Shown here: piece after piece, positions 25,907 to 38,400 of the stretch
Numbering within the stretch: position 1 is the first letter of the stretch
Layout: each line of letters begins with the position of its first letter
NCBI GenBank assembly: GCA_018398805.1
Contig: JAGFBZ010000013.1
Location: forward strand, 110,403-174,402
Direction of reading: 5' to 3'
Source: Hirundichthys speculiger
Taxonomy: Eukaryota > Chordata > Actinopteri > Beloniformes > Exocoetidae
Length of the DNA: 64,000 nt
The notes under the pieces: model-generated
Databases searched by the model: none
What the model was told of the DNA's origin: nothing
What the model saw: only the letters and a program-made list of their open reading frames with translations
Position numbers and translations under genes: made by a program

Positions 25907-28900
25907 GTGGTACCTCTACTTATGAAATTAATTGGTTCTGGAAGTAGTTTCGTAACATGAAAATTTCGTAAGTAGAGATGCAATGCCCTAATCTGTTCCA
26001 AGCCCCCAAAAACTCGAACATATTTGTTTTAAATCAATTATAAATAATACATGAAATTACATAAAAACCTGTAAGAAACACATGTTAGAACTAGAAAAGC
26101 ACTCTGAGAGCACAGACCTCCGCCAAGCGCAACAATTCCCCCATATAGCGATTTACAGATTGCGATAAAATCCGCCTTCTGGATCAGATCTGGATCAGCC
26201 TTTGAAATTTGATAGAGGTTCCCATTATTGAATTGAATTGAATTGAATTGAATTGAATTGAAAATACTTTAATAATCCCCGAGGGGAAATTGGCTCGATG
26301 CAGCAGATACAAAAATATACATAAATAGACAGGACATTAAATAGACATTAAATAGGCAATAAATAGACAAAAAAACAGTGTGCAGAAACAGAACAATAAA
26401 TAGACTAAAAACAGTGCGCAAAACAAGACACTAAATAAAAAGTAAGTAGACAAAAACAGTGTGCAAAACAGACAAAAACAGTGTGCAAAACCAGTAGTAA
26501 TAAAACTGTAATAATAAAACTGTAATAATGTAATAACCAGTAATAATAAAACTGTAATAATGTAATAACCAGTAATAATAAAACTGTAATAATAAAACTG
26601 TAATAATGTAATAAAGTGATAATGCAGCATTAACAGAAGGCAGTGGCAGAAGTAATCAGCAGCGATTATTCCCTGACAACCAGGAGTTATAGATTTTAAT
26701 TGCACTAGGAAGGAACGACCTCCTGTGTCGTTCCTTTGAGCAGCGGGGTTGAAGGAGTCTGCCGCTAAAGCTGCTCTTCAACTTGTCCAGGATTTTGTGG
26801 AGGGGATGAGAGCGGTTGTCAAGGATTGCCAGCAGTTTTGCTAGCATCCTCTCTTTCACCACCTCCTCCAGTGGGACAAGTTTAGAGCCAACAGCAGACT
26901 CAGCTTTTTTGATGAGTTTATTCAGTCTGTTGGCGTCCTTAGCCCTGATGCCTGCCCCCCAAGACACCACAGCAAAGAAGAGGACGTTCGCCACAACAGA
27001 CCACAACAGATATAATAATTATCAATCTCTGAGTGAAATTTCATGAGTTTTGGGCAATAATTAACAAAGATATTGAGAAACAAAGTTTTTGGCCCCATTG
27101 ACCGCAATGTTATCAACAATTTGAAAGTGATCCAGAATCCAGGTTTTCTTCCAGATCACACCCAAAATGAAATCAGTTCTTTCTTTTCACATTTCTGACA
27201 ACTCCTGAAAATTTCATCCAAATCAATCCAAAACATTTTGAGTTATCTTGTACACAGACAGACAGATAATCGCCTGCAAAAACATAACCTCCTTGGTGGA
27301 GGTAAAAATTGTTTGTTTACCTGGTTGCTGGGTTACGCTCATACAGATAAGGGGCCCTCCTAGCCAATGGGATGCCAGGAAGATGCTAAGCAATAGTTAA
27401 TGGAAGAGCAGCTCGGACGCACCGCTTCTGTATTTTAGCCTGTATTTTAGCCTGTCGTATCCTGAAATTTATTTCGTAACGAGAGGCAATATTTTCCCGT
27501 TGAGGCGTTTCGTAACCTGAAAATTTTGTATGTAGAAATGTCCGTAAGTAGAGGTACCACTGTATACACACACACGCACACACATATACATATATATATA
27601 TATATATAATATATATATATATATATGCCTATCATTATTTATCAAATATCCTCCCCCCGTCAGTACATTCGAACTTCTGGGAGGACAAAGTTTGGACTTT
27701 CTACAGTTGGATCATCAGTCAGGGCTGTTCAGTTAATTTGGAATTGGAGCCGCATCACGAGTCTGAGACAAAATAAGGGGGGGTATGATATCACAATAAA
27801 AAATAAACAACATACTCAAATAGTCAATAGATATTGTATTTTATAAATGCAGAACATGTGAACATAAATCCACACATTAACTACTTATGTTTTAACTCTT
27901 GTCCAAATATTTAAGACTGCACTTGTTTAAGTGAGAGGTAACAGAAAAAATATATAACCAAAAAGTGCATAGTGTGGTACAGAAAATAATTACACAACAG
28001 TGCAGCAACATCTTATTTGCTTTACTAACATGCCTTGCATGAAGTTTGGCAACACTTGCATTTACATTTGACCAGTGAGAGAAATGGCATTACTCAGAAA
28101 GCAAACAGTGGCAGTAAACTCACTGCTTTCTATTAGAGACAGAAAGCTGGCGGCTTTTTTTTTTTTATTTGAAGCCGCAGAAACATCAGAATCTCTCAGT
28201 TCACAAAAAACGCTTCAATGCGTTTCCTTTGCCCTGTGGAAAAGTCGAGTTTGAAGTTAGCATGAGCTGTGTTGAAATGTCTTCTCAAATTATATTCCTT
28301 ACACACAGCGATGCAGTCGTTGCATATTAAGCACATAGGATATTTTTCGGTCCATTCATTGTTGAATTGCCTGTTCTCTGCATCGACTTTTCGCTTTTTT
28401 AAATGTGGCGAGAGACATTTTTACCCTGTTAGCCAAACTTCATTGTCGTAAGAAAAAAAAAAGAGCGGTCAGGGGTCAGAGCGCGCGGCAAATGGCGATA
28501 TTTGATTGGTTATGTGAAGTCCCCCAAAAATATATGTCTGTCAAAAACACATATTGATTTTACCTGAGTTCTCATAATCACTTAAACGCGCACATATCGC
28601 CCCCACAGCATGAGATGACGTACAATTATTCATAGCCGTGCACTATAAGAGTACATTCTGAGGGCCAGTATAATGTCTCGGCCCGGGGGCCACCATTTGA
28701 AGAGCCCGGGTGTACGTGATAGCATCACAGCTCAGTGAACACATATTGATCAACATCAACAATTTAGCTGAGCATAAAAGAAACAATCTGAAGTTTCATA
28801 AATTTGAAGTTAGTAGAACTATTAAAACTACATAGTTTTAAGGCACCTCAAAACTACATTTCACTCCAAAATAACAAAGTTATAATGCCTTTTACGCTGT

Positions 28901-31900
28901 TGATGATTTAGACCCTGGATACAATTGCTGCTGAATTTTGAACCTGTAGACAACTACTGTTGAAGTTAGACCCTGTATGTGACTGTTAATGAATTTAGAC
29001 CCTGCATTCGGCTGTTGTTGAATTTAGACCCGGTACACAGCTGTGGCTGAAATTCAACCGTGTATACGACTGTTGTTTAATTAATCACTGCACGCAACCG
29101 TTGTTGAATTTTGATCCTGCAAATGGCTATGTTTGAATTAAGACCCTGTATACTGCTGTTTTTGAATTTAGATACTATATATGACTGTTTTTGAATTTGG
29201 ACCCTGCATTCGGCTGTTGTTGTTAGACCCTGTACACAGCTGTGGCTGAAATTCAACCGTGTATACGACTGTTGTTTAATTAATCACTGCACGCAACCGT
29301 TGTTGAATTTTGATCCTGCAAATGGCTATGTTTGAATTAAGACCCTGTATACTGCTGTTTTTGAATTTAGATACTATATATGACTGTTTTTGAATTTGGA
29401 CCCTGCATTCGGCTGTTGTTGTTAGACCCTGTACACAGCTGTGGCTGAATTTCAACCGTGTATACGACTGTTATTTAAGCAATCACTGCATGCAACTGTT
29501 GTTGAATTTAGACCCTGTATGTGACTGTTAATGAATTTAGACGCTGTATACTGCTGTTTTTGAATTTAGATACTATATATGACTGTTGTTGAATTTAGAC
29601 CCTGTATGTGACTGTTAATGAATTTAGACGCTGTATACTGCTGTTTTTGAATTTAGATACTATATATGACTGTTGTTGAATTTAGAACCTGCATTCGGCT
29701 GTTGTTGAATTTAGACCCTGTACACAGCTGTAGGCTGAATTTCAACCGTGTATACGACGGTTATTTAAGTAATCACTGCATGCAACTGTTGTTGAATTTC
29801 GACCCTGCTTATGGCTGTTGTTGAATTTAGACCCTGCATATGGCTGAGTTTAAATGTTGACTCTGTATATCGCTGTTTGAATTTAGACCCTATATATGAC
29901 TCTGTTTGAATTTGGACCCTGGATACAGTTGTTGTTGAATTTAGACCCTGTTTATGACTGTTGTTGCCTTTAGACTCTGTATACAACTGTTAGGGTTAGC
30001 CTGCATTTGGCTTTTGTTGAATTTCGACCCTGTACACGACTGTTGTTGAATTTCGACCCTGTACAGGACTGTTGTTGAATTTCGACCCTATACACAGCTA
30101 TGGTTGAATTTCAACTCTGTATACCACAGTTTGAATTTAGACGATGCATACAACTGTTGGATTTAGACCCTATATACGGCTGTTTTTTTAATTCAGATGG
30201 TGTATACAGCTGTTGCCAGTATTTAGTTCCTGTATATGACTGTTGTTAAATTAAGACTCTGTTCACAGCTGTTGATGAATTTAGACACTGGGTACAGTTG
30301 TTGTTGATTTTAGACCCTGGGTACAACTGTTTTTAATTAGGTCCTGTACACAGCCATGGTTGAATTTTGGCCATGTATACCACAGTTTAAATTTAGAACC
30401 TGTATACAGTTGTTGTTTAATTTAGACCGTGTATGTGACTGTTGTTTCATTAGGCCCTGTATGCGACTGTTATTGCATTTTGACCCTCCATATTACAATG
30501 TTTGAATTTAGACACTGTATACAGCTGTTGGGGAAATTTAGACCTTGAAAACTGTTGCCGAATTTTGACCCTGCATACGACTGATGTTAAATTAGACCCT
30601 GTACATAGCCATGGGTGAATTTCGACCCTGTATACCACAGTTTTAATTTAGACTCTACATATGACTGTTGTTGAATTCAGATCCTGTACATGACTGTTTT
30701 TTAGAATTGAGACCCTGTATACAGCTGTTTTTGAATTTAGACCATATATATGGCGGTTTTTGAATTTTGATCCTGTATCGGACTGTTTTTGAATATAGAT
30801 CCTGTATACTGCTGTTGTTGAATTTACATCCTGTACATGGCTGTTTTTGAATTTAGGCCCTGCAAACCGCTGTTGTTGAATTTAGATTCTGTATACAACT
30901 GTTGTTGAATTTAGACCCTGTATACTGCTGTTGTTGAAATTAGACCCTGTATAGTGCTGTTGTTGAATTTAGATCCTGTATAATGCTGTTGTTGAATTTA
31001 GATCCTGTACATGGCTGTTTTTGAATATAGATCCTGTATACTGCTGTTTTTGAATTTAGATTCTGTATGCGACTGTTGTTGAATTTAGACCCTATATACT
31101 GCTGTTGTTGTATTTAGACCCTGTATACGGCTGTCTTTGAATTTTGATCCTGTATCGGACTGTTTTTGAATATAGATCCTGTATATGGCTGTTGTTGAAT
31201 TTAGACCCTATATACAGCTGTCTTTAAATTTTGATCCTGTATCGGACTGTTTTTGAATATAGATCCTGTATATGGCTGTTGTTGAATTTAGACCCTGTAT
31301 ATGGCTGTTGTTGAATTTAGATCCTGTATATGGCTGTTGTTGAATTTAGCCCCTGTATACGGCTGTCTTTGAATTTTGATCCTGTACATGGCTGTTTTTG
31401 AATATAGACCCTGTATACTGCTGTTTTTGAATTTAGATTCTGTATGCGACTGTTGTTGAATTTCGACCCTATATATGGCTGTTGTTGAATTTAGCCCCTA
31501 TATACAGCTGTCTTTAAATTTTGATCCTGTATCAGACTGTTTTTGAATTTAGATCCTGTATACGACTGTTGTTGAATTTAGCCCCTGTATACAGCTGTTT
31601 TTGAATTTAGCCCCTATATACAGCTGTCTTTAAATTTGGTCCTGTATCGGACTGTTTTTGAATCTAGACCCTGTATACGTATATGTTTTTGAATTTAGAG
31701 CCTGTATACGACTGTTGTTCAATTTTGACCCTGTATATGACTATTGTTAGACATTAGAAGCACATTTTTAATGCTTGACACAGTATCTGACTGCTGTTGA
31801 AATTTAGACACGGCTCACCCTTACAAGCTGGCATCTACTTCAGACACTGTATAGGGCTGCCATTAAATTTTACTTGCCGTTTAAAGCTGATGTTTGATTT

Positions 31901-34900
31901 TAGACCCTGTAAACAGCTGACATTAAGCTTGGCTAATGTTTAATTTTAAACACTGTACAGACGTACACGTCAAGAAAAGAGATACGAAGAACTTTTGGGA
32001 TTTGGCAACGGGTTGAAGAAAATGATTAAAGAGGAGATTTTAAAAAAGAGGTTTATGCAGCTCTAGTGGTCTAGAGCCTCCACAGGTAAGCTTAGACTTT
32101 AACATTCTGTGTTTTCCACTGCAGTGTGTTTTGGTGTTAACAAACATTTTAAGAAATGATGGGTTGGAAATTTATAGTGCAACTTTAAGACAACCAAATA
32201 CAAGAAGACTAAAATCTTTCAACAGATTTATGTTCTTTATGTTTGGCTCCCTCTCACATCTACAGACTAAACATTTCACAAAGACTGGTGATTTTTTGTC
32301 ACTATTTCAGGTTCCTTTGTCGTACATCTGGAGAAACGTCAGATCACATCAGAGGAATGATGGAGCTGCTGGCTGTAGCAGTCTGAGCATGTTCAATGCT
32401 TTGTTCTGTACAAAGCCTTAAAAAAAAAGAAAAGACGTAGACAAACCACAAACAGAACAACGACGCTGGCTAACCCTAACCCTGTTTATTTAACCCTTAT
32501 TTATCCAGGTATGTCAGTGGAGAACTAATTCTCATTTACAATGACAACCTGGCATGATGACCAGGTGAACTGGTTCTGCAGGTGTTGAGGTACATGAGGG
32601 ACCCTTCATTTCATGTCCATGTTGTGCAGGTCACACCAGGACAATGTGATGTAACTACTGCTCTATGAACAGATTACACACAAATTCATTAGTTGGTTTC
32701 GTGAATGAGGACCAGTGTGTGGAGTTGTGACCACCCAACCTGCACTGACCTTTGGGGTGGTAGACAAACTCAAAGAATGACAGAGACCATCGGTTCATTC
32801 ATTCATGAACTTCCACGTCCCCCATTGAGGGTGGTGAGGTGTTTCTAGACCAACCAGCATGTCCTGGATCTCCCCTGGAACCTCATCCAGGTAGGAAATT
32901 CCTTAAGCACTTCTCCAAAGAGGTTTCTACTCCTTCTATCAGAACAAGACACCTCTCAGGAGTCTAGAAGTGGGTCCAGTCTAAACCCGGTGCTGGTTTC
33001 TTGGTGAAGCCTCTGTAGTTTGATCTGCAGAAATCTTTCCTCAGAATGCAGCCAGACGTAGTAGGCTGAGGTCACGACATAGCTCATAATTCACACACTA
33101 TTTATGTCTCACTGGATTTCTTGGAAGCATGACCAAGTCCACAACAGCTGCTTCGTCTACTATGGCATGCAGCTGCAGCCCAACTTCCAGAAATCACAAG
33201 TCTTGGTTCAAGAGTGTACAGGAAATCAGGCGGAACCTCTCCACCGGTGGCCAGGCTGCAACGTTGGTGATCTCTGGCAACAGGTGACCACCAGTCACGG
33301 TGATTTGTTAGTACAGTTAACAGGACGACGAAACATGGTCTTTGTTGACAGCTCAGGAGCCAACACAACCCTAAATAGCTAAATTATAAACCTGATTAGG
33401 TTAATAAATTCCCCCAAACAGTTGTTATGGATATGACATCTATCCATGGCGACCAAAACTGTTTTTTGTACCAGGTTGTTAGTGTGTTTATTTCTGCTGT
33501 AACGTTTGACATTTTAACATGGTCAGTGGAGACTGATTCAGTAGCTCCTTCCATTCTGGGTTTTCCATGTCTCTATTTCCCTGGGAGACAAAAAGGGAAG
33601 ACGGTTGTGTCTGTGAGGGACGGCCCTCCATTCTGTTACTGAGGGTGATGTCATAGGATTTCTAGCAAAGTTCTGGTCAGGTCACAAAGATGGTTAGGGT
33701 TAGGATGAAATCAGGCGCAACATTATGTTGGTTGTGGTGTGACCCAAAAACAACTGATGGAACAGATTCATTAGGGTCAGGTTTAGAAACAGATTAAAAT
33801 GGTTTAAGAAGAATTTTCACCAAGTAAATAACAACATGCTTCTGACTAAAGTACAGAGCCCATGACTGTTACATCACAGACCAAAACTGTTTGCTTCAAA
33901 GTCAAGTCACACTTTAGCTTTCAGAGTGATGCTTTTATATCTGTAAGGACATTAGTTTAAGGAATGTTTCATCCTTGTTTGGTCCAGGATGTAAAAGACA
34001 ACGAGGTAAGACAGATAAAACAGGAGGAACATTTTTCTGGAAATTTTAATGATCCTTGGGCACAGTGTGGAAGCACCTAGTGGTCAGTAGAGGAACTGCA
34101 GCCTCTAGTGGTCAGTAGAGGAACTGCAGCCTCTAGTGGTCGGTAGAGGAACTGCAGTCTCTAGTGGTCGGTAGAGGAACTGCAGCCTCTAGTGGTCGGT
34201 AGAGGAACTGCAGCCTCTAGTGGTCGGTAGAGGAACTTCAGTCTCTAGTGGTCGGTAGAGGAACTGCAGCCTCTAGTGGTCGGTAGAGGAACTGCAGCCT
34301 CTAGTGGTCGGTAGAGGAACTGCAGCTCTAGTGGTTAGTGGTGCGGTAGAGGGAACTGCGGCCTCCAGTGGTTGGTAGAGGAACTGCAGCCTCTAGTGGT
34401 TGGTAGAGGAACTGCAGCCTCTAGTGGTCGGTAGAGGAACTTCAGTCTCTAGCGGTCGGTAGAGGAGCTGCAGTCTCTAGTGGTTGGTAGAGGAACTGCA
34501 GCCTCTAGTGGTCGGTAGAGGAACTTCAGTCTCTAGCGGTCGGTAGAGGAGCTGCAGTCTCTAGTGGTTGGTAGAGGAACTGCAGCCTCTAGTGGGTGGT
34601 AGAGGAACTGCAGCCTCTAGTGGGTGGTAGAGGAACTGCAGCCTCTAGTGGGTGGTAGAGGAACTGCAGCCTCTAGTGGGTGGTAGAGGAACTTCTGTCT
34701 CTAGTGGTCGGTAGAGGAACTGCAGCCTCCAGTGGTTGGTAGAGGAACTGCGGCCTCCAGTGGTCAGAAGCTCCTCCTGTCCAGTAGAGTCCACTTTGAC
34801 GGGTCTTTGCCTCATGTGAAGGTTCTTCCCGCCTCCTAACCTCCATCTTCTCTCCATGTCAGCTGCTGAAGGCCCTGACGCCGGAGGAGAACACCCGCTG

Positions 34901-35456
34901 CCAGCACGGCCTATTCTTCCAGGACGGTCAGCGCCGGGTCGACTATGTCCTCACCTACCCCCTTAAGAAGCCCAGTGGGGGCCGCTCCATCCGACAACCG
35001 GTCCACCGCCTCGCCGACAACGCCCTGACCCGCAGCCTACGCCACAAGGCCCGGAGTCGGTGCGAACCTCCCCAACTGCACCACAGCTCCCCATCCTCAC
35101 TGCCAGTACCGCCTGATGTGGAAATGGGCCGTCTGGGGGAAACCCCGAACAACCATGATGATGACAAGGCCTTCAGGAGGGAAGAATTTGAGGAGAAGCT
35201 CAGAGACATGGGGCTTGAGCTGGAGAAGGAGGAGGAAGTGAGTTCACATCTCTGTTTATCACAAATACCTCCCACAGAGTCTGAAATCTAGAGTCCATAC
35301 ACGCACAATCAGGTCCAACAGGACAAGGGTCCGGACAAGGGTCCGGTTGAAAGATAAGTCCTGATCCTTGTCCATACATGCAAGATCTGGTCCAACAGAA
35401 CAAGGGTCAGGACAAGGGTCCGGTTGAAAGAGAAGTCCTGACCCTTGTCCATACAT

Positions 35457-35489
<33 letters not shown>

Positions 35490-38400
35490 GTACTTTATTG
35501 ATCCCGAAGGAAATTCAGGGCATCCAGTAGCAGTTTACAGACAAACACAAGACGTTGGTCAACAATACACACCCACTTTCCCCCCCTCCCCTCTCTATAC
35601 AATAGTCCCCCAAACAAGATTTAGCAGCACAAGACAAAGGAGCAGTGATTAGCATTAATGTGTTCGAAACAATAAGGTAAAACCAGGAGTGAATTAGGGT
35701 GATTGCCATTTAAGAACCCAACTATTGAGGAGCAGATTAGCAAGAATTAGCATTAAGTATTGTGAGTGGAACTTGACCTAGTTAGGGTAAAAAAGTGAAA
35801 AAGTGAGTCCAGGGTTCACTCTGTGCTTCTTCCCTGCCGTGACAGTGAGGTGTTGTACAGTCTTATGGCCAGAGGGACAAAAGAGTTCTTGAGTCTGTCC
35901 GTGGAGCACGACTGTGACAGCAGTCTGTCACTGAACATGCTCCTCTGCCCGGTGAAGGTGCTGTGCAGAGGGTGGTGTGTATTGTTCATGATGGAGAGCA
36001 TTTTGTCCAGGGACCTCTTCTCTGCCACTGTCACCAGTGAGTCCAGCTCTGTACCCACCACGGAGCCGGCCCTCCTCACCAGTCTGTCCAGGCGTGCTGC
36101 ATCCCTCTTCTTGCAGTTTCCTCCCCAGCACACCACTGCGTAGAAGAGGACGCTGGACACCACAGACTGGTAGAACATCTGCAGCAGCTTTTTGCAGATG
36201 TTGAAGGACCCCAGCCTTCGCAGGAAGTACAGGCGACTCTGTCCCTTCCTGCAGGTAGTGTCCATGTTAGGTGACCAGTCCAGCTTGTCATCCAGCTGCA
36301 GCCCCAGATACCCGTAGGTCCTGACCACCTCCACGTCGACCCCCCCGATGGAAACAGGTTCTGGATGTGGTTTGTTCCTTCGGAAGTCCACCACCATTTC
36401 CTTGGTCTTGGAGGTGTTTAGCTGCAGATGGTTGTCACTGCACCACGTCACAAAGTCCTCGATCAGGCTCCTGTACTCCTCCTCCTGTCCATCCCTGACA
36501 CAAGCAACTATCGCAGTGTCGTCCGAGTATTTCTGCATGTGGCAGAGCTCAGAGTTATACTGGAAGTCAGAGGTGTACAGGGTGAACAGGACGGGGGAGA
36601 GCACAGTCCCCTGTGGTGCTCCGGTGCTGCTGACCACAGTGTCAGATGTGCAGTCCTTCAGTCTGACGTACTGTGGTCTCTCTGTGAGGTAGTCTGTGAT
36701 CCACCTCACCAGGTACGAGTCCACCCTCATCTCGGTCAGTTTGTCTCTCAGTAGGGGGGGATGGATGGTGTCGAAGGCGCTTGAGAAATCAAAGAACATG
36801 ATTCGCATCACGCTGCTCCCTTTGTCCAGATGAGAGTAAGCCCTGTGTAGGAGATAGAGGATGGCGTCGTCCACGCCCACCTTTTCCTGGTACGCAAACT
36901 GCAGGGGATCCTGTGCGTGTTGGACCTGGGGTCTGAGGTGTTGGAGCAGCAGCCGTTCAAAGGTCTTCATGACGTGGGATGTCAGAGCGATTGGTCTGAA
37001 GTCGCTTGGCTCCCTGGGGTTTTTTTTCTTGGGGACCGGGGTGAGGCACGAGGTTTTCCAGAGCACGGGAACCTTCCCAAGCCGCAGGCTCATGTTGAAG
37101 ATGTGCTGAAGTGGCTCCCCCAGCTCAGCAGAGCAGGCCTTTAGCATCCTGGGACACACCCTGTCCGGGCCTGCTGCCTTCCTGCGGCGTAGTCTCTTCA
37201 GCTCCTTTGTAACCTGGTCTCTGGTAATGGTGGGGGGGAGGGTGGATGGATTTTCACTGGAGGTTGTGTCTGTTCTGGTGGAGGTGTTGGGGGCAGTGGG
37301 AGGGGGGAGGGGGTGTGTAGAGGGGTGTGTAGTAGAGGGGTGTGGGGGGACAGGCACTGGCTGCAGCGACGGGGCTGTCAAACCTGTTAAAAAAACAAGT
37401 TGAGCTGGTTTGCTCTCTCAGGGTCCCCGTCTTCTGCGTTGTTATTTTTCTTCTTGCAGCCTGTGATGGTTTTCATGCCCTCCCAGACCTCCCTCATGTT
37501 GTTCTGCTGCAGCTTCTGCTCTACCTTCCTTCTGTACTTCTCCTTTGCCTCTCGTAGTCTGATCTTGAGTTCCCCCTGCACGCGCTTCAGCTCTGCCTGG
37601 TCTCCCTCCTTGAATGCCCTTTTCTTCCTGTTAAGGATCTCCTTGACATCGCTGGTGATCCAGGGCTTGTTGTTCGGGAAGCAGCGCACAGTTTTAGTGG
37701 GAACCACAACGTCCAGACAGAAGTTCATGTAGTCAGTTGTGCAGTGTGTGACCCCCTCAATGTCATCACCATGAGTCTCTTGCAGGGCACTCCAGTCGGT
37801 AGTCTCAAAACAGTCTCTGAGCGCCTCCTCTGCCTCAGGAGACCACTTTCTGAAGGTGCGAGTGGTTATCGGTTGTCTCTGGATCTTAGTCTTGTACTGT
37901 GGCTTTAATAGGACCAGGTTGTGATCAGCCTTGCCCAGAGGTGGTAAGGGTGTGGCAGTGTAGGCGTCCTTCACGTTTGCATACAGGAGGTCTATTGTCC
38001 TGTTCTTCCTGGTGGGACAGCTTACAAACTGGTGAAAGTCCGGTAGTGTGGAGTTCAGCGTAACATGGTTAAAGTCCCCTGAGATGGCAATGAAAGCATC
38101 CGGGTGCAGCGTTTGTAATCTCGCGATGTTAGAGTGGATGACATCACACGCCGTCTCTGCGTGTGCACGCGGGGGTATGTACACACAAACAACGATCACG
38201 TGGGAAAACTCCCTGGGCATGTAGTAAGGACGGAGACCCCCCGCCAGCAGCTCGATGTCTTTGCTGCATGTTGCCTCTTTCACAGTAACATGTCCATGAT
38301 GGCACCATCTGTTGTTGATAAACAGCCGAGTCCTCCTCCTTTCCGTTTGCCGCTGCGTTTCGTGTCTCTGTCCGCTCTCACTGTCGTGAAGCCCGGTAGA

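Noticed and set aside
36348..37144. Several + strand open frames of 70-114 codons
   Set aside because: They are antisense to the LINE reverse transcriptase, whose motifs on the minus strand explain the sequence.
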